A DNA stretch of 63,872 nt, taken from Apostichopus parvimensis (Eukaryota > Echinodermata > Holothuroidea > Aspidochirotida > Stichopodidae). The translations under genes were made by a program, and so were the position numbers. Below are positions 24,001 to 35,586 of this stretch, one piece after another. The DNA is taken from NCBI GenBank assembly GCA_000934455.1, contig KN884428.1, positions 17,753 through 81,624 on the forward strand. Reading direction: 5' to 3'. The notes under the pieces were generated by a model. It did no database searches and was not told the DNA's origin. It saw nothing but the letters and a program-made list of their open reading frames with translations. The stretch's first letter is position 1; each line of letters starts with the position of its first letter.

Positions 24001-26390
24001 TGCCACAGTGAGCGCATTCCCTAAGAGGAATCATTGTCTATGTTGTGTTAGTTCTATCAGGAATTTATTTTTAGAAACTTCATAAAACTTTACCTATTGG
24101 TTGTTCCTTTGGATGAGAATTGATGTTTTAATTTTTAATTTTTTTAACAAGTAATAGTTATGACATCAACATATTAGTGCTGGGAAACACTTACAAATTA
24201 CTACAATTAATATGTATGTATTATCCTTAAGAACTAAATCTTACGTTGATTGTTTTAGGTATTCCAGCGCCGCGTTGATGCTTCACAAGACTTTTATCTT
24301 TATTGGGATGACTACAAGATTGGCTTTGGTAATCGAAGTCGGAACTTCTGGCTCGGAAATGAAAAGATATATAGCTTGACGAACCAAAAACAATATGAAC
24401 TCCGGATCGACTTTGTTGACAAAGATGGTGATCCTTACTACGCCAAATACGATTTCTTTCGTATCAGTGACGAGAACGATAACTTCAGGCTCGATGTTGG
24501 AAATTATTCTGACGGAGATGCAGGTAGGTTAATATCTGCCGAATTATCAATTCTATCCTGTTGGTTTTGTCAGTTTGACATCATATATCATGTTTATTTA
24601 ATAACGAAGTGTTCATAAAGAAGTATTTAGTACTATTTGTATGATATGTTTTACTGGCCAATCATTTACTAGTTTATACACGCCGTTTTTTCTTTGTTGA
24701 AAATAAACTTATTAACTCGACTGCAGATCTTGGGGCATATATCTATTAGTAAGAAATCTTTGGCCAAATAGTTGGACATTTGTACCTACGAGCACTCAAA
24801 ATCAAGACACCTCAGTTAGTAATATATACACCCGTCATGGTAAACAGTACCTAATTATATCTATACTTCTTTGCATAAGGCACACACATAGTGAAAAGAT
24901 TAATAACTTATATTCGACAAGATATACCGAATACTAGCAGTTACTGCAATCACACATTTAACGTATAAACAAAATATTTTTATAAACCCATTACTCAAAA
25001 GGAAAATATGGAAATATCACAGGGTAAGATGATTATGTACCCTATGCAAATCTTCACGCATACGTACACCCACCCACCCACGCGCGTGCTTGCGCACAAA
25101 CACAAAAATATGCATATCGTATCATTTCACGGGGCTGAGCTCCTGGGTAGCTCGTGTTAGAGAGTACGACAACAGATCTTGCCCTTGGAGTTGGTTTAAG
25201 TGGTAAATTAATCTATTAATTAACGACCCGTTCAAGTTGATCTTTATTGACTTTACTTATTTACTCCTTCTTCTATCAAAGTTATGCTAACTTCAAGTGA
25301 TGTTAAACTTGATATCACATTTATTGCTAGATAAAAGAAACGACGAGGAGATTATTCTTGCTGGAATAAAAACCAGTTCCGGCTTATATAGAGACAAGCG
25401 TGTTCGCTTAGAATAGCTACGTCATAAAATTATATTGTATTGGAAGAATTAAATTTCGAGCATGTAAAGAAAAGGGAGCTTCTTAAATTAAATATTTTCC
25501 ATCCTATTTCATGACACTACGAAACTAAATAAACCGTAGCTGTTCTTGTCAAGGAAAGCCGAATCTCCTGTAATACTACACTGAAACAGAACTGTTGTGC
25601 ATGACAATTGTCCTCTATTTCCAGTGTTTAAAAACTCATAGATAAAAATAATATAGATAAAAAGATAAACAAAACAAACTTATAACAAATGAGCACACAT
25701 GAATGAACTTGCTTTAATTTGCAAACGTTGCAAATATTATGATGAAAGAAGCGTATACCTAGACCGTGTAGGAATTATTTTGTGTGTGTGATGTCATCAT
25801 CAAAGGAAATTCGTTACAAACAAAAAAGAATTCACTAACCGCTTTCACAATATTTACAATAGTTCAACAGCATAACAAGCCATACATAAGAGTTGATAAC
25901 CCCTTTCCCTTCCCCCTTCCCTTTCTACATATTTCGTTTGTAATAATCATAGACAATACACGACGTTTAGTTTAACACACGTTAATCAAAGTCACAGTTT
26001 ATAGGATGTATCTACTTATTGAAATAGCAATACGTATACTGATCGATGCAATGAACTAATTTGTGAATTTCTTTCTTTTTCTTTTTCTTGTTCTTTTGTT
26101 TATATTCAACAGGTGATTCGCTGACCTACCATGCTGACCAGCCGTTCACTACACGAGACAACGATAACGGAGATTATGACTATAGTGCTTACAGCTCTGA
26201 AACTGACAATGCAGCACATTATTTTGATGGTGCATGGTGGTACATGAATTTTTATGATAATTATGATAATGATTCATCTCTCAACAGTCCCTATGATAGT
26301 AATTACTTTTATTGGGATACCCTTCCAGGTGATTATAATTACATTAAATTTACAGAGATGAAAGTTCGCGCAATCGATGAAGAACCATAA
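18041..26390 (+). CDS. FReD gene B: secreted FReD-TIL-EGF-FReD protein, 549 aa, complete
   Basis: Exons: 18041-18121, 20249-20294, 21340-21506, 21986-22250, 22863-23098, 23355-23666, 24259-24523, 26113-26390 (TAA). Sum 1650 nt, 549 aa. Residues 1-27 form a signal peptide (MDCLLVRA, hydrophobic core, likely cut near TLA/DGT). FReD1 is about 57-187 and lacks the C-terminal third. TIL is about 196-250 with only eight of ten cysteines: positions 205 (Val) and 223 (Ser) replace C2 and C6. A TIL-associated segment and EGF module (CPPGYSGYGTKC) lie at about 266-320. FReD2 is about 325-549 with TTRDNDNG and GAWWY but no cysteines around GAWWY. Exon 4 and exon 7 are the same size and phase and are homologous. 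Introns contain an hAT fragment (18536) and no other gene that I can see. Partner copy is D. Confidence 0.9.
18536..18620. mobile_element. 5' fragment of hAT element in intron 1 of gene B
   Basis: It starts with cagtggcgtaggaag and continues through ctgaagactgat and gccggcctg, matching the left end of the complete element at 62783-63114. Only about 75-85 bases remain. The sequence then joins tacaaaactttaagatt, which in gene D lies about 1.4 kb further into intron 1, so a deletion has removed the rest. Confidence 0.75.
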
Positions 26391-26829
26391 AGACCCACAA
26401 CGGAGTGTATGGAACTATAGCACAAGAACAGTTAACAACAGTTAAAATATATTGATGTATTGGCTCTATGTGTTGTGTATCGTCATGACAATGCTTTTAT
26501 CAATAACTCCTTTTCTTTATTTTTTAGTTTAGTGTAAAATAAGACAGAATTTCCAATCCATGCAAATGATTGATTACTATTCACTATGGTTTGTGAATTG
26601 CCAACAAAATGTATCCCCCCCCCCCCTGTTCTCAATGTTTTAGCCTTTGAGTTACATTCGAAAATCAAAAATGACAAAGAGAGACCGTCGTGAGTTTAAA
26701 TCATAAACGAAAAGCCAGTGATTAAGGAAACATGGCGAGACCTTTCAAAGCTTGTGGTTTGCAAAATTCTATCGAAATAAGACCATTATGTCTGTACACC
26801 TTTCTGTTCATTAGATTGATATAGCCTTT
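26391..26829 (+). other. 3' flank and probable 3' UTR of gene B
   Basis: Homologous to the flanks after the other three genes, and nearly identical to 62184-62624 after D. It contains the conserved poly-C run near 26616-26626 and the unoccupied hAT site corresponding to 8035. No clear AATAAA is seen close to the stop. Confidence 0.5.
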
Positions 26830-27270
26830 AGTTTTTAAATACGCTTAACCGTAAATTATTTATTGTAGTTATAAAATAAACATTACCCAAACATTTTTTT
26901 CAAATACAACTTACCCTAACATGTATTAAAATACGCCTAACCTTTAAATGTATATATATGTTTTTAACTATTAACCCTAACATGGTTATATATGTTTTTA
27001 AATACGCCTAAGTCTGATTTATTTATAGTAGAAATAAAATACACCTTGCCCTAACATTTTCTTAAATACATCTCACCCTAACATGTTTTAAATACGCCTA
27101 ACCCTAACATGTTTTTATATATACCTTACCCTAACATGTTTTTGAATACACCTTACCCATTACATTTATTTAAGAGACGCCTAACTCTAACATGTATATA
27201 TTTATATATATGTTTCTAAATAAGCCTAACCTTAACATTTTTTTCAAATATCCGTACCTGATCATGTGTA
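26830..27270. repeat. Minisatellite downstream of gene B
   Basis: Same degenerate 27-30-bp repeat with ccctaacatgttt cores as after the other genes. It contains the uninterrupted sequence taacatggttatatatg (near 26982), the empty version of the hAT-occupied site after gene D. Confidence 0.8.
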
Positions 27271-29300
27271 TAGCCATAACATGTTTTGAGCGAATGTGTT
27301 TGAGCATGAAAAGATACAATTTGTTTCCGCGATTTTGTTTAATCATGTTTATACGTACATAATGCACGTAACTCGGATCTCGCCTTCATTTTAACTAATG
27401 CGATAGCTATACACCCCTGCTGGTGAGAATCTACAATTACATCCGTCCAGCATAAAAATGAATCCCAAATTATAATACTGTACCGCGTACATAAACTCAG
27501 GTGTAATGAACGACGTACATATGATTTCAAAATAGGCGCTGTGTGATTCTGATTTCTTTCGACTCGGGGCATTTGGGGGGGATTTTGGGACGGGCGTTCT
27601 GGGCTCCGGTGAGGTGGTCTAATTTTTACTCGACTGAATGCCAGAAAGAAAGCCCCGACTGAGATTTACACCAGATATCATGTTATCCCTCAATAAAGAG
27701 TAATATTTTTAACTGAGAATTTGTAAACTAAGATATAACGTTAAATTTGAGGACGCACAGTATTATCAAACCATATAACATTGAATATCTCTAACTTATT
27801 TGCTACAGGCCTAAGTAGATAAAAAGCTTACTTTAAACCAGTGTGCAAAACAACGAGGCTTTGTAAGAATAATGACAACGTTAGAGCACAGTTCACTATG
27901 CAGCGTTAAAAAAGACACATACCAAACCATCATTACTAGTCTACATGTTAGAAAAACTCTTATTCTCGTTTAGAAGATCTCACAGATTTAGGGTTTCCCT
28001 AGCAACAAAGATGGCGCATTGATGTGCTCTAACTATGACATTTGCGTGCATCAGTTATTCATGTGATTTCTTTGTTTATTACAATTTTTATTTGATGAAA
28101 CAATTGTACAGCTTTAATGATCTTTGACTTTATGATCTTATCACGTCATCAGCTACAGCAGGCTATACATACTTTATGCACAGGCAATACACCCCACTCG
28201 ATGATTTTACGTCCATCGGCCTAAAGGTTTAGTGGCAAGTTTTGTTGGCTTAAACCTGGCTGCCTTTTGACCTCCATCGATTTCATGACCATTGTGGTAT
28301 TTTACATAAATGAGTACGAGGAAAACGTTTCAAGTTTGCTATATCAAACACTGGTTTGAAATTTTGTGCCTGGTTTTACAGAAATGCTGTTAATATTAAC
28401 AATTCTACCTTTGACCATGTGACGTCATCACTGACGAAGATACTACAAGACATGCCCAGGTGCACTGCCACTAAATTTTAAATTCATCGGCTTCAGGTTA
28501 AGGAGAAGCAGACTACGTGGTACACAACCAAATAAAACTCGAACACACATCACCATGGCACATCACTTTTCGACCTCTATCCCTAAAATGGTTAATCCAC
28601 TTTATTTGATTGTGTCACACTGAGGTGTCCCTCTTTTAATACCCACCAAGTTTCAGCTACAAGTCCTGCTACAATTTGATTTCGGCACCTTTCAAAATCC
28701 TCCTTTTCCGACAAAATGGGACAAAAGCTCTGCCGTGGCTCACAATAAAGCTAGTATACCCTCCTGAACTTGTAGCCTCCCTCTTCTCCCTGTCCCCTCC
28801 CTTCCTGTGACCTAAACAAGTCGCTGAAGAATCAAAAACTGTCCATATAGTCAACCAGGGAAATATTGGCTGACTTTACGACTGGAAGTCACAAAACGTG
28901 CTGTAGGCTGCGACAATAACGTATCGCTTGATGATTGCTGCACAGCGCCCCAATTTCATCAGCCAGCCCTCGACATACAAATGTATTGAACCTTTTACGA
29001 AACAGCCCGATTCTCTGATGCCATAGTACAGTTACATACGTGACATTTAGCCTTTGTACAGCTGCATAGGTTATGGTGATTTGTTAACCATAGTACCCTT
29101 CCCAAACAGTAAAGATATGACAGAAACCGTTATTAGTAATTGATAGTAAGAGTTCAATGGGGATCCAAATGGCCGCTCCAGCCAAATCATGGGAGCAAAT
29201 TGGGTCAGAACTATAGAGAGTGTTGTCAACAAGCTGGAAGCAGCATGTAAGTGCCTAACCTCAAAGTCTTAGGTCTACGCTAGCCTAACAACAACTTAGG
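27271..29300. other. Duplicated module M1, copy 2
   Basis: Homologous to about 8800-11500. Homology stops near 29300 at caggcccgatgcccaatg, followed by a short run of gcccaat units. A degenerate copy of the candidate exon at 11358 lies at 29169. The 67-aa ORF and a psi copy are missing here. Confidence 0.6.
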
Positions 29301-30877
29301 CAGGCCCGATGCCCAATGACCAATGCCCAATGCCCAATTTCTTTGCTTATATCTTATTCAAACAAGATCATTTGCTACCGATATTTGGCAACGGGAATGT
29401 GGATAACGAAATAAGGAACCCGATAAAAGGTTGCAGGCGGGTAAACAATTTGAAGATTCAAGACCATCTCCTTTCCTAACTGCTGTAAACAGAACCTTTC
29501 TGTTATCATACATTTATGAATTCATATATTGGTATATCTGTACATTTAGTTACAATAAGATTTGTGACGGTATACCACATAACCATTCACTCCCGGCAGC
29601 GACGGAAACTGTTATTGTAACATACAACGTTGTTTTTTCTTCAAAGGATAACCTTTCCCTGTTTATCTTCAAATCATTAGAATTGTGTACTTTTATATTG
29701 AAGATATTCAACTGTTCAACATTCGACAATAATTACATCATTTTATTTTGTAACTCGACGGTCGTGTGAAACCATTCGTGCATGCGATAGGGCGATCGCT
29801 GTTGGTTGTACTCGTTGTGCAACAAACCAAGAGACTGTGTCTTAAGGGTTAAATTTAATAATTTCGCATGTCACAGTAATTTTGCCTCCCCCCCCCCCCC
29901 GCCAACCGGCAAAATTGTCCTCCCGTTATATTTGTCATTCTGGTCTGTTGCTGCTCCCCGTCTGTCCGCTCGCCCGTCCGTCAGGTCCCCCGTCCGTGAG
30001 ATCCCCTGTCCGCCCACAAGTTTTGGGTATGCTTTTCAGCACTACGAAGCCGGTCAATCGTCTTTCCCGGTAAAATTACACCAAATATTACATTTTTTGA
30101 TTGATTGATTCCGTTACCAAATCTGAGCCTATATACATGTTTAATGATATAGATATATTATGATAAATATTGGCAAATATTCGACATTCTGTAATTTAAG
30201 TTTTTTGTCTATACTTTTTAAGAAATTTCACCCACGAAAAAATCTGGCCACGAAAAAACCAAACAACGAACCGAACCAACTGATCGTCAGGTGTGCATTA
30301 CGATTCCCCTAGAGGGGAACATAATGCAGCACATGCTCTAAGACAAAAGGCTGAGAAGATCTTAGTTGTGTAATAAACAATACATGTTGTTGTCATCAGT
30401 CCTGAGTAGATGTTGAATAAACCAGCAAATATTGTCACAAGACATCTCTCACACATAATGTAATACACAAACTAACTTACTAAGCAAACGGTAAGTGCAA
30501 CTTAATTTGATTTAATGTCAGGATAAACTGTTCACATTTTGGTAAAATAATACAATTCTAAAATAATTGTTATTAAGATATCAGACACACTGTAGGCGTT
30601 GGAATTACTTTAGCTCTCCCAAAACGCATCTCACATACGTGATTGGTTGACTCCTATCGATTGGTTAACCGTCGCAGAAAAAATAGCTAAAATGACCTAA
30701 TGTACTGCTTGTTTTAGCATATTATCAGTTACCATTATTGCTTGTTTGCCTTATTGTGAAAGCATAGTTTTAAGTACAGATGATGTCAAAATAAGAAGGA
30801 TTGGGGTGATATAAATCATTTTAGAAATTTTTTGGTTAAATGTTGATATTACTCCGTGTGAGATGCCTCTGTTGACA

Positions 30878-31006
30878 TATAAATAGATGGCAGTATTTAC
30901 ATTTACAGTTCTATCAGAATACAGGTTCATTCATTTCGTTTCTGTTGGTGTTTGTGGTGATTATAATCAAAGACATTACAGAGACATCAGCTATCTTATG
31001 TGGTTG
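30878..31006 (+). promoter_or_regulatory. Candidate TATA promoter and 5' UTR exon for gene C
   Basis: A TATAAATAG motif at 30878-30886 is followed about 30 bases later by an initiator-like tatcagaata. The sequence then runs to a donor, ttg then gtaaga, at 31006/31007. A possible acceptor, gatttagtttgattcag, ends at 33262, 40 bases before the candidate signal-peptide ATG at 33302. Together these would make a non-coding first exon for gene C. This is inference from motifs only. Confidence 0.3.
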
Positions 31007-31339
31007 GTAAGATATGCCAGTTGAAAACTTCTATCACTGTTTTTGGGGGCCTCGAAAGTGACTAATTTAGTGTTTAAGTCAATGGAACGATTAATTGTGG
31101 TACGACATCTATACCGTGGTTCAACTACGCACTGTCTGTCGGTCTACTGCGTATCTATATAAACCGTATATAGTTTAATTGTTTGTGGATCTTCCTATAT
31201 CTAGCTATTGATCGAAGACACTGGTTTCTGGAGGAAGTACACAAGAACTGCTGCGACTATCGTTTCAGCAGACGTATAAGATATGATATGTAATCATTGT
31301 AATGTACGCATGTACTATGTACATCTGAGATATATCAAG

Positions 31340-31705
31340 CAACCCGATCGTCTTTCCGGTAAGAAATACTACACGTTATTATTACACTTTGTGTTGAGTA
31401 TTTCAGTTATGAAACATAACCTGAAGCAAAAATGATTACAAAACATTACACACAATCTGAAACAATAATTGTTTGGAAAACAAGGTGATGCTATATACTT
31501 GAAATTATCAGGCACATGATACGGTTAGCTCACTTTAAAGAATGCTTGTGCCATGATTAGTTCTTCACGATTTTACGTCAATCGAAAGTCTGAGACATAT
31601 AAAACAAGACATTCGTACTTGACGGTAAAAAGTAAACACATGTTAAACTTCGTGTTGAGTCTTAAAGTTATGAAACATAACCTGAAGATAAATGATCGAA
31701 AAATT
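31340..31705. repeat. Diverged direct repeats upstream of gene C
   Basis: Two related segments (about 31340-31440 and 31615-31705) share gtgttgagt and gttatgaaacataacctgaag. A third, weaker relative containing tcaatcgtctttcccggtaa lies near 30053. No coding potential seen. Confidence 0.55.
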
Positions 31706-33385
31706 AACTTGACATTTACCAGACAGTAGATACGATTATTTTTTAATTTTATTTTAGGATAGATCAGCCAAGATTGGTTCTTGTCACTTTGAAGTCATTA
31801 ACACATTTTTGGTATTTTAACCCCGCTGTAAGTTTTGCGAAGTGCTGGTGTGAAATTGTGATCATTATTGTGAGTTATTCGTTTGCTTAATGGTTTAAAA
31901 TGTTAAGTATTTATGTCGCATTTACTTTTCTGCAGTTATTAAATTTAGCATGGTATGACACTTGCTCTATACCTTTAAGAGTACACAGACAGCTCACCAT
32001 GTCTAAATTTGATATACATATTGATTCCAGTAGTTTTAATTATACATTATACATAGGCTAATGTTCTAAATAATACCACATATGGATCCCCACCTCAAGT
32101 GACGTAAGCATCTGGGGAGATGCGATTGGGGTGGGGGTGCATGTATTGGTGTCTTGCCCCTCCCAACCTTAGAGCAAATTGTAAAATGGTTCATTCTGAG
32201 GCATAACTACTCTAGTATAGGTCTATAAAATGTACGTCTATGAAGTAGCTCTAAAAGGAACATTGTGCTAATAAAAATTAATAAATTACAATTTATTTTC
32301 TAACTGATTGAGGTAGGGGCATCAACCTTCACCAAACGTAAACCTTTGTTTTTATAATGGGAGGGGTGGGGGGTAGTAGCTGCCGTTTGAAAAAAACCGT
32401 TTCATATCAATTTAGGGGTGATGGGTTCATCGGACCCATATTTTTTTTAATTTAGCCTTGAAATGTTTTGAGGCATATACTATAAATGCAGTCCACATCA
32501 GTAGCCCAATCACGATTTTGCTTAAACATATTTTGTGTGAGACAGTGAAACCCCAACTAAACCAGTTTTATCGACTGACGATCGAAGGTGGTCCCTGCCC
32601 CCCTTTGCGCACGCCATTGCCCTCCATTGCCCCTACATTGGTGGTGAACCTTCCCCTTCAGTGTACATTCGCTACGTATAAAGACTAGTGACGTTCACAA
32701 GTAGCTGAGGGGCATGGCTCAGTCGGGGATTTATAAAATCAGTGGGGGAAGAATCCGACCAATCCTCCATGTGACCCCCCCCCCCCCCCTCCCCACCTCC
32801 TATGCATTACGACCTCACACAAAAATCCATTTCTTCGTAATACATGGTAATGTTTACTCAAGGCAAGATATTTTAATTGGGACATATTGACAAATAAGTT
32901 TGATGTTTAAAAAATTACCTGGGAATTTCTTCAGTTCAGTGCAATCTGACGTACATCTGGCAGGAAACGTGACGCATGTACAGAAACATCGAAAACAATA
33001 ATTATTATTATTTTAATTGTAGTTATTCGTTATAAGATCCGGGTAATATATTCCTCGTGTTTATACAATGGAATGGAACAAACCAATATACTGTAGCTTT
33101 CAGTCCCCATCTTTAATTACATGCAAATGAGCCTGAATGAAGGTCACAAGCTGAAAAATTCCATCCTTGCCGGTGACAAATGCTCCCTTGCTCCTCCGTA
33201 CTTTTCTTCATTCCCGCTAAAATGTTGCCAAAGTGTGCTTGACATCGATTTAGTTTGATTCAGTGTTTCATGGAGAATCAGCCAGAAACCATTATTTCAA
33301 AATGTGGATCCCAAGAAAGCTACGATTTCTTATACAATTTTGTTTCTTTGTCCTGTCAAGAAATATCATCTGTTTCCACGGAGAG

Positions 33386-34080
33386 GTGAGTACATTTTTT
33401 TTCATTCTAATATTTCAGACTTTGTGGATTCGAATTTATTTTATTATAAAATTGTGATTATTATATAACTAATTTTTCGGTAATTTTTACCTATTTCAAT
33501 AAATAAAATGTTAAATATCATTTTTACCTATTCCAATGTATTAAATAGTATTAAAAATTTCCTTCGGTAAGGTAGATTTAAAATCCCGTTAATTTTTCTG
33601 CCTTTAGTTCGATTTTTTCTTTAACAAATTTCATAACTATTCTCAACAGTCTTGCTAAAAAAAAAAATGGGGTTCCTAAATGTAAAACCACAGCTGTGTG
33701 TGTAGTTTGTATTAGTGGTCATCCCAGAATATAAGTCTTACATTTCAAAACAGAAATCAGAGGTGGGTACATTTCTTTCTTTATACAAATTTTGCGTCTT
33801 TACGGAATATATTTTATTATAAATTTGGTACCAATTGTGAATAATATATAACGTTAACAATTGAATCTTATACAAAATTTAACGGTAATTTTTACTATGT
33901 TAATGAATAAAATAGTAAATGTCATTTATTTCAGTGAGGTAGATTGGAAATCCAGTTACTTTATATACCTTTTGTTGGATTTAAACTTTAAGAAATTTCA
34001 GTAACTATTCTCAAGAGGCTTGCAAAGAAAACATTAAATGGGTTCATTGTTGCGTATGTAGTCGTGTATAGTTGTCATCT
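33386..34080. repeat. Local tandem duplication after gene C exon 1
   Basis: The sequence from the exon 1 donor (gagaggtgagtacattt, about 33381-33690) recurs at about 33765-34080 (cagaggtgggtacattt), with the shared tracts tattttattataaa and ggtaatttttac. The second copy looks like a decayed duplicate of the end of exon 1 with its donor and intron. Confidence 0.55.
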
Positions 34081-35586
34081 CTCAATATAGGCCATGCGCA
34101 AAAATTTTTGAATGGCATCCCAGAAGTAAAAGCTAGGCTTAAAAATACATACTTCGTCATCTTTGAATATACATTTGTAGGAAATTTTGCTTGTAAAACT
34201 TTCCTGATTATTCTAAACGAAAGTTTGTATAATAAAGAGACTGTAAAATTTCACTCACGTCACAGACCGTCATTTAAAACAATATACAGACCGTAGCTAT
34301 ATGTATTTCTTTAAATAAGTTTGTGTGTGTGTGTGTTGTCAGCTCCCAATTAAGGTCAACACTGGTAAACAATGATTCATTTTTTACATCAATTTCAATT
34401 GATTTCCAGAAATCAAATCTAATTACAACAGAAACATGATATGTAAAGCTCGCTCTCGTTGGACAAGCAGTTGTACAATCTATTCTCGAAAAATGAATTA
34501 TATTCTTTCAAATGAACAGACTGTTTACTAGGCTCTTGAAAGCTATATCATATATATTTAGCTTCATTAGAGTTCTATATAATACAAGTTAAAGTATGTT
34601 TTATTTAGCGTTGATCGTTAGATTTTAAAGTCAATTTAAAGATCTTTAAATTGTTTATCAAATCTGATTGCGATTGATCAAACAAAGACATCTGCTGCTA
34701 TGTTACATTAACAGTAAATAACACCTCATCTCGTCCAGGCTGAGAACTTTAAGTGCCTGTCATGAAACTAATTTTAGATTAACTTCTAATGATACTAAAC
34801 TCAGACGAAACTTGATTGAGTGAATCACTTCAAACGACTTTGACTTCAGTATTATCGTAGTTTGGAATGAAAAAAATTGTACTCAAAATCTTGCATTACT
34901 TTATAATTAGCGGGCATTCATTCCTTCTGAAACAGTTAAGATCAGCTTTACACAAATCAAATGTTCCTTAACCTATGCTGTATATATATATATATTATGT
35001 ATTCAAGACTACTATTAAATATGTCTAGGAATGACAAAAATAAATATGAAGAAGAAGAAGGAATCGAGAGGAATGTATAATCATGATGCAAATTCTGAAA
35101 GTGTATGTAAATTAAAACAGTCGTGACTATATTTCTCAAACAGATCAATCTAGAATACAATTATTTTATACAAATTAAATCAAATCAAACAAATTCAATA
35201 CTTTTGTTTAAGATCTTAAATTTTTTCATTTTCAAGTTTGGGTCAATTTATCTTAACATTTACGCCGTAAATTGTTTTTCTTTGAGTGCACAGTAATATA
35301 TTGTTGATCTACTCAATATTTTTACTTGCATTTTCGTCACTTGAAATTCCTCATGCCATTCCTTCAAACAACTGTAACTTTTAGTATAATTTACAGTGTC
35401 AAATCATTCTTCATTGTAACGATTATGTATCCTACAAAATATGTAAATATAATATTAATCCCCCTCCCCCTAAAAAGAATAAGAAAAATAAGACAGAGGG
35501 GCGGTATTCAGTACAGTAACAAGATCGCCGATTCAACCCGTTGTAGACGCTATTTTCACATGTATCTTACGATAATTAATGCTTAA

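Larger units (their letters stand above)
29301..33301 (+). other. Unique region upstream of gene C
   Basis: This stretch has no partner elsewhere in the window, except 32355-32690, which aligns with intron 1 of gene D (52570-52800). It includes C-rich low-complexity sequence near 29886-30010 and a poly-C run near 32767. The longest ATG-type open frame (29431-29769, 112 aa) resembles no family I know. The region probably holds the A/C-type promoter. Confidence 0.45.

Noticed and set aside
29882-30108. Pro/Arg-rich ORFs near 29.9-30.1 kb
   Set aside because: They come from a C-rich low-complexity tract with no conserved copy.
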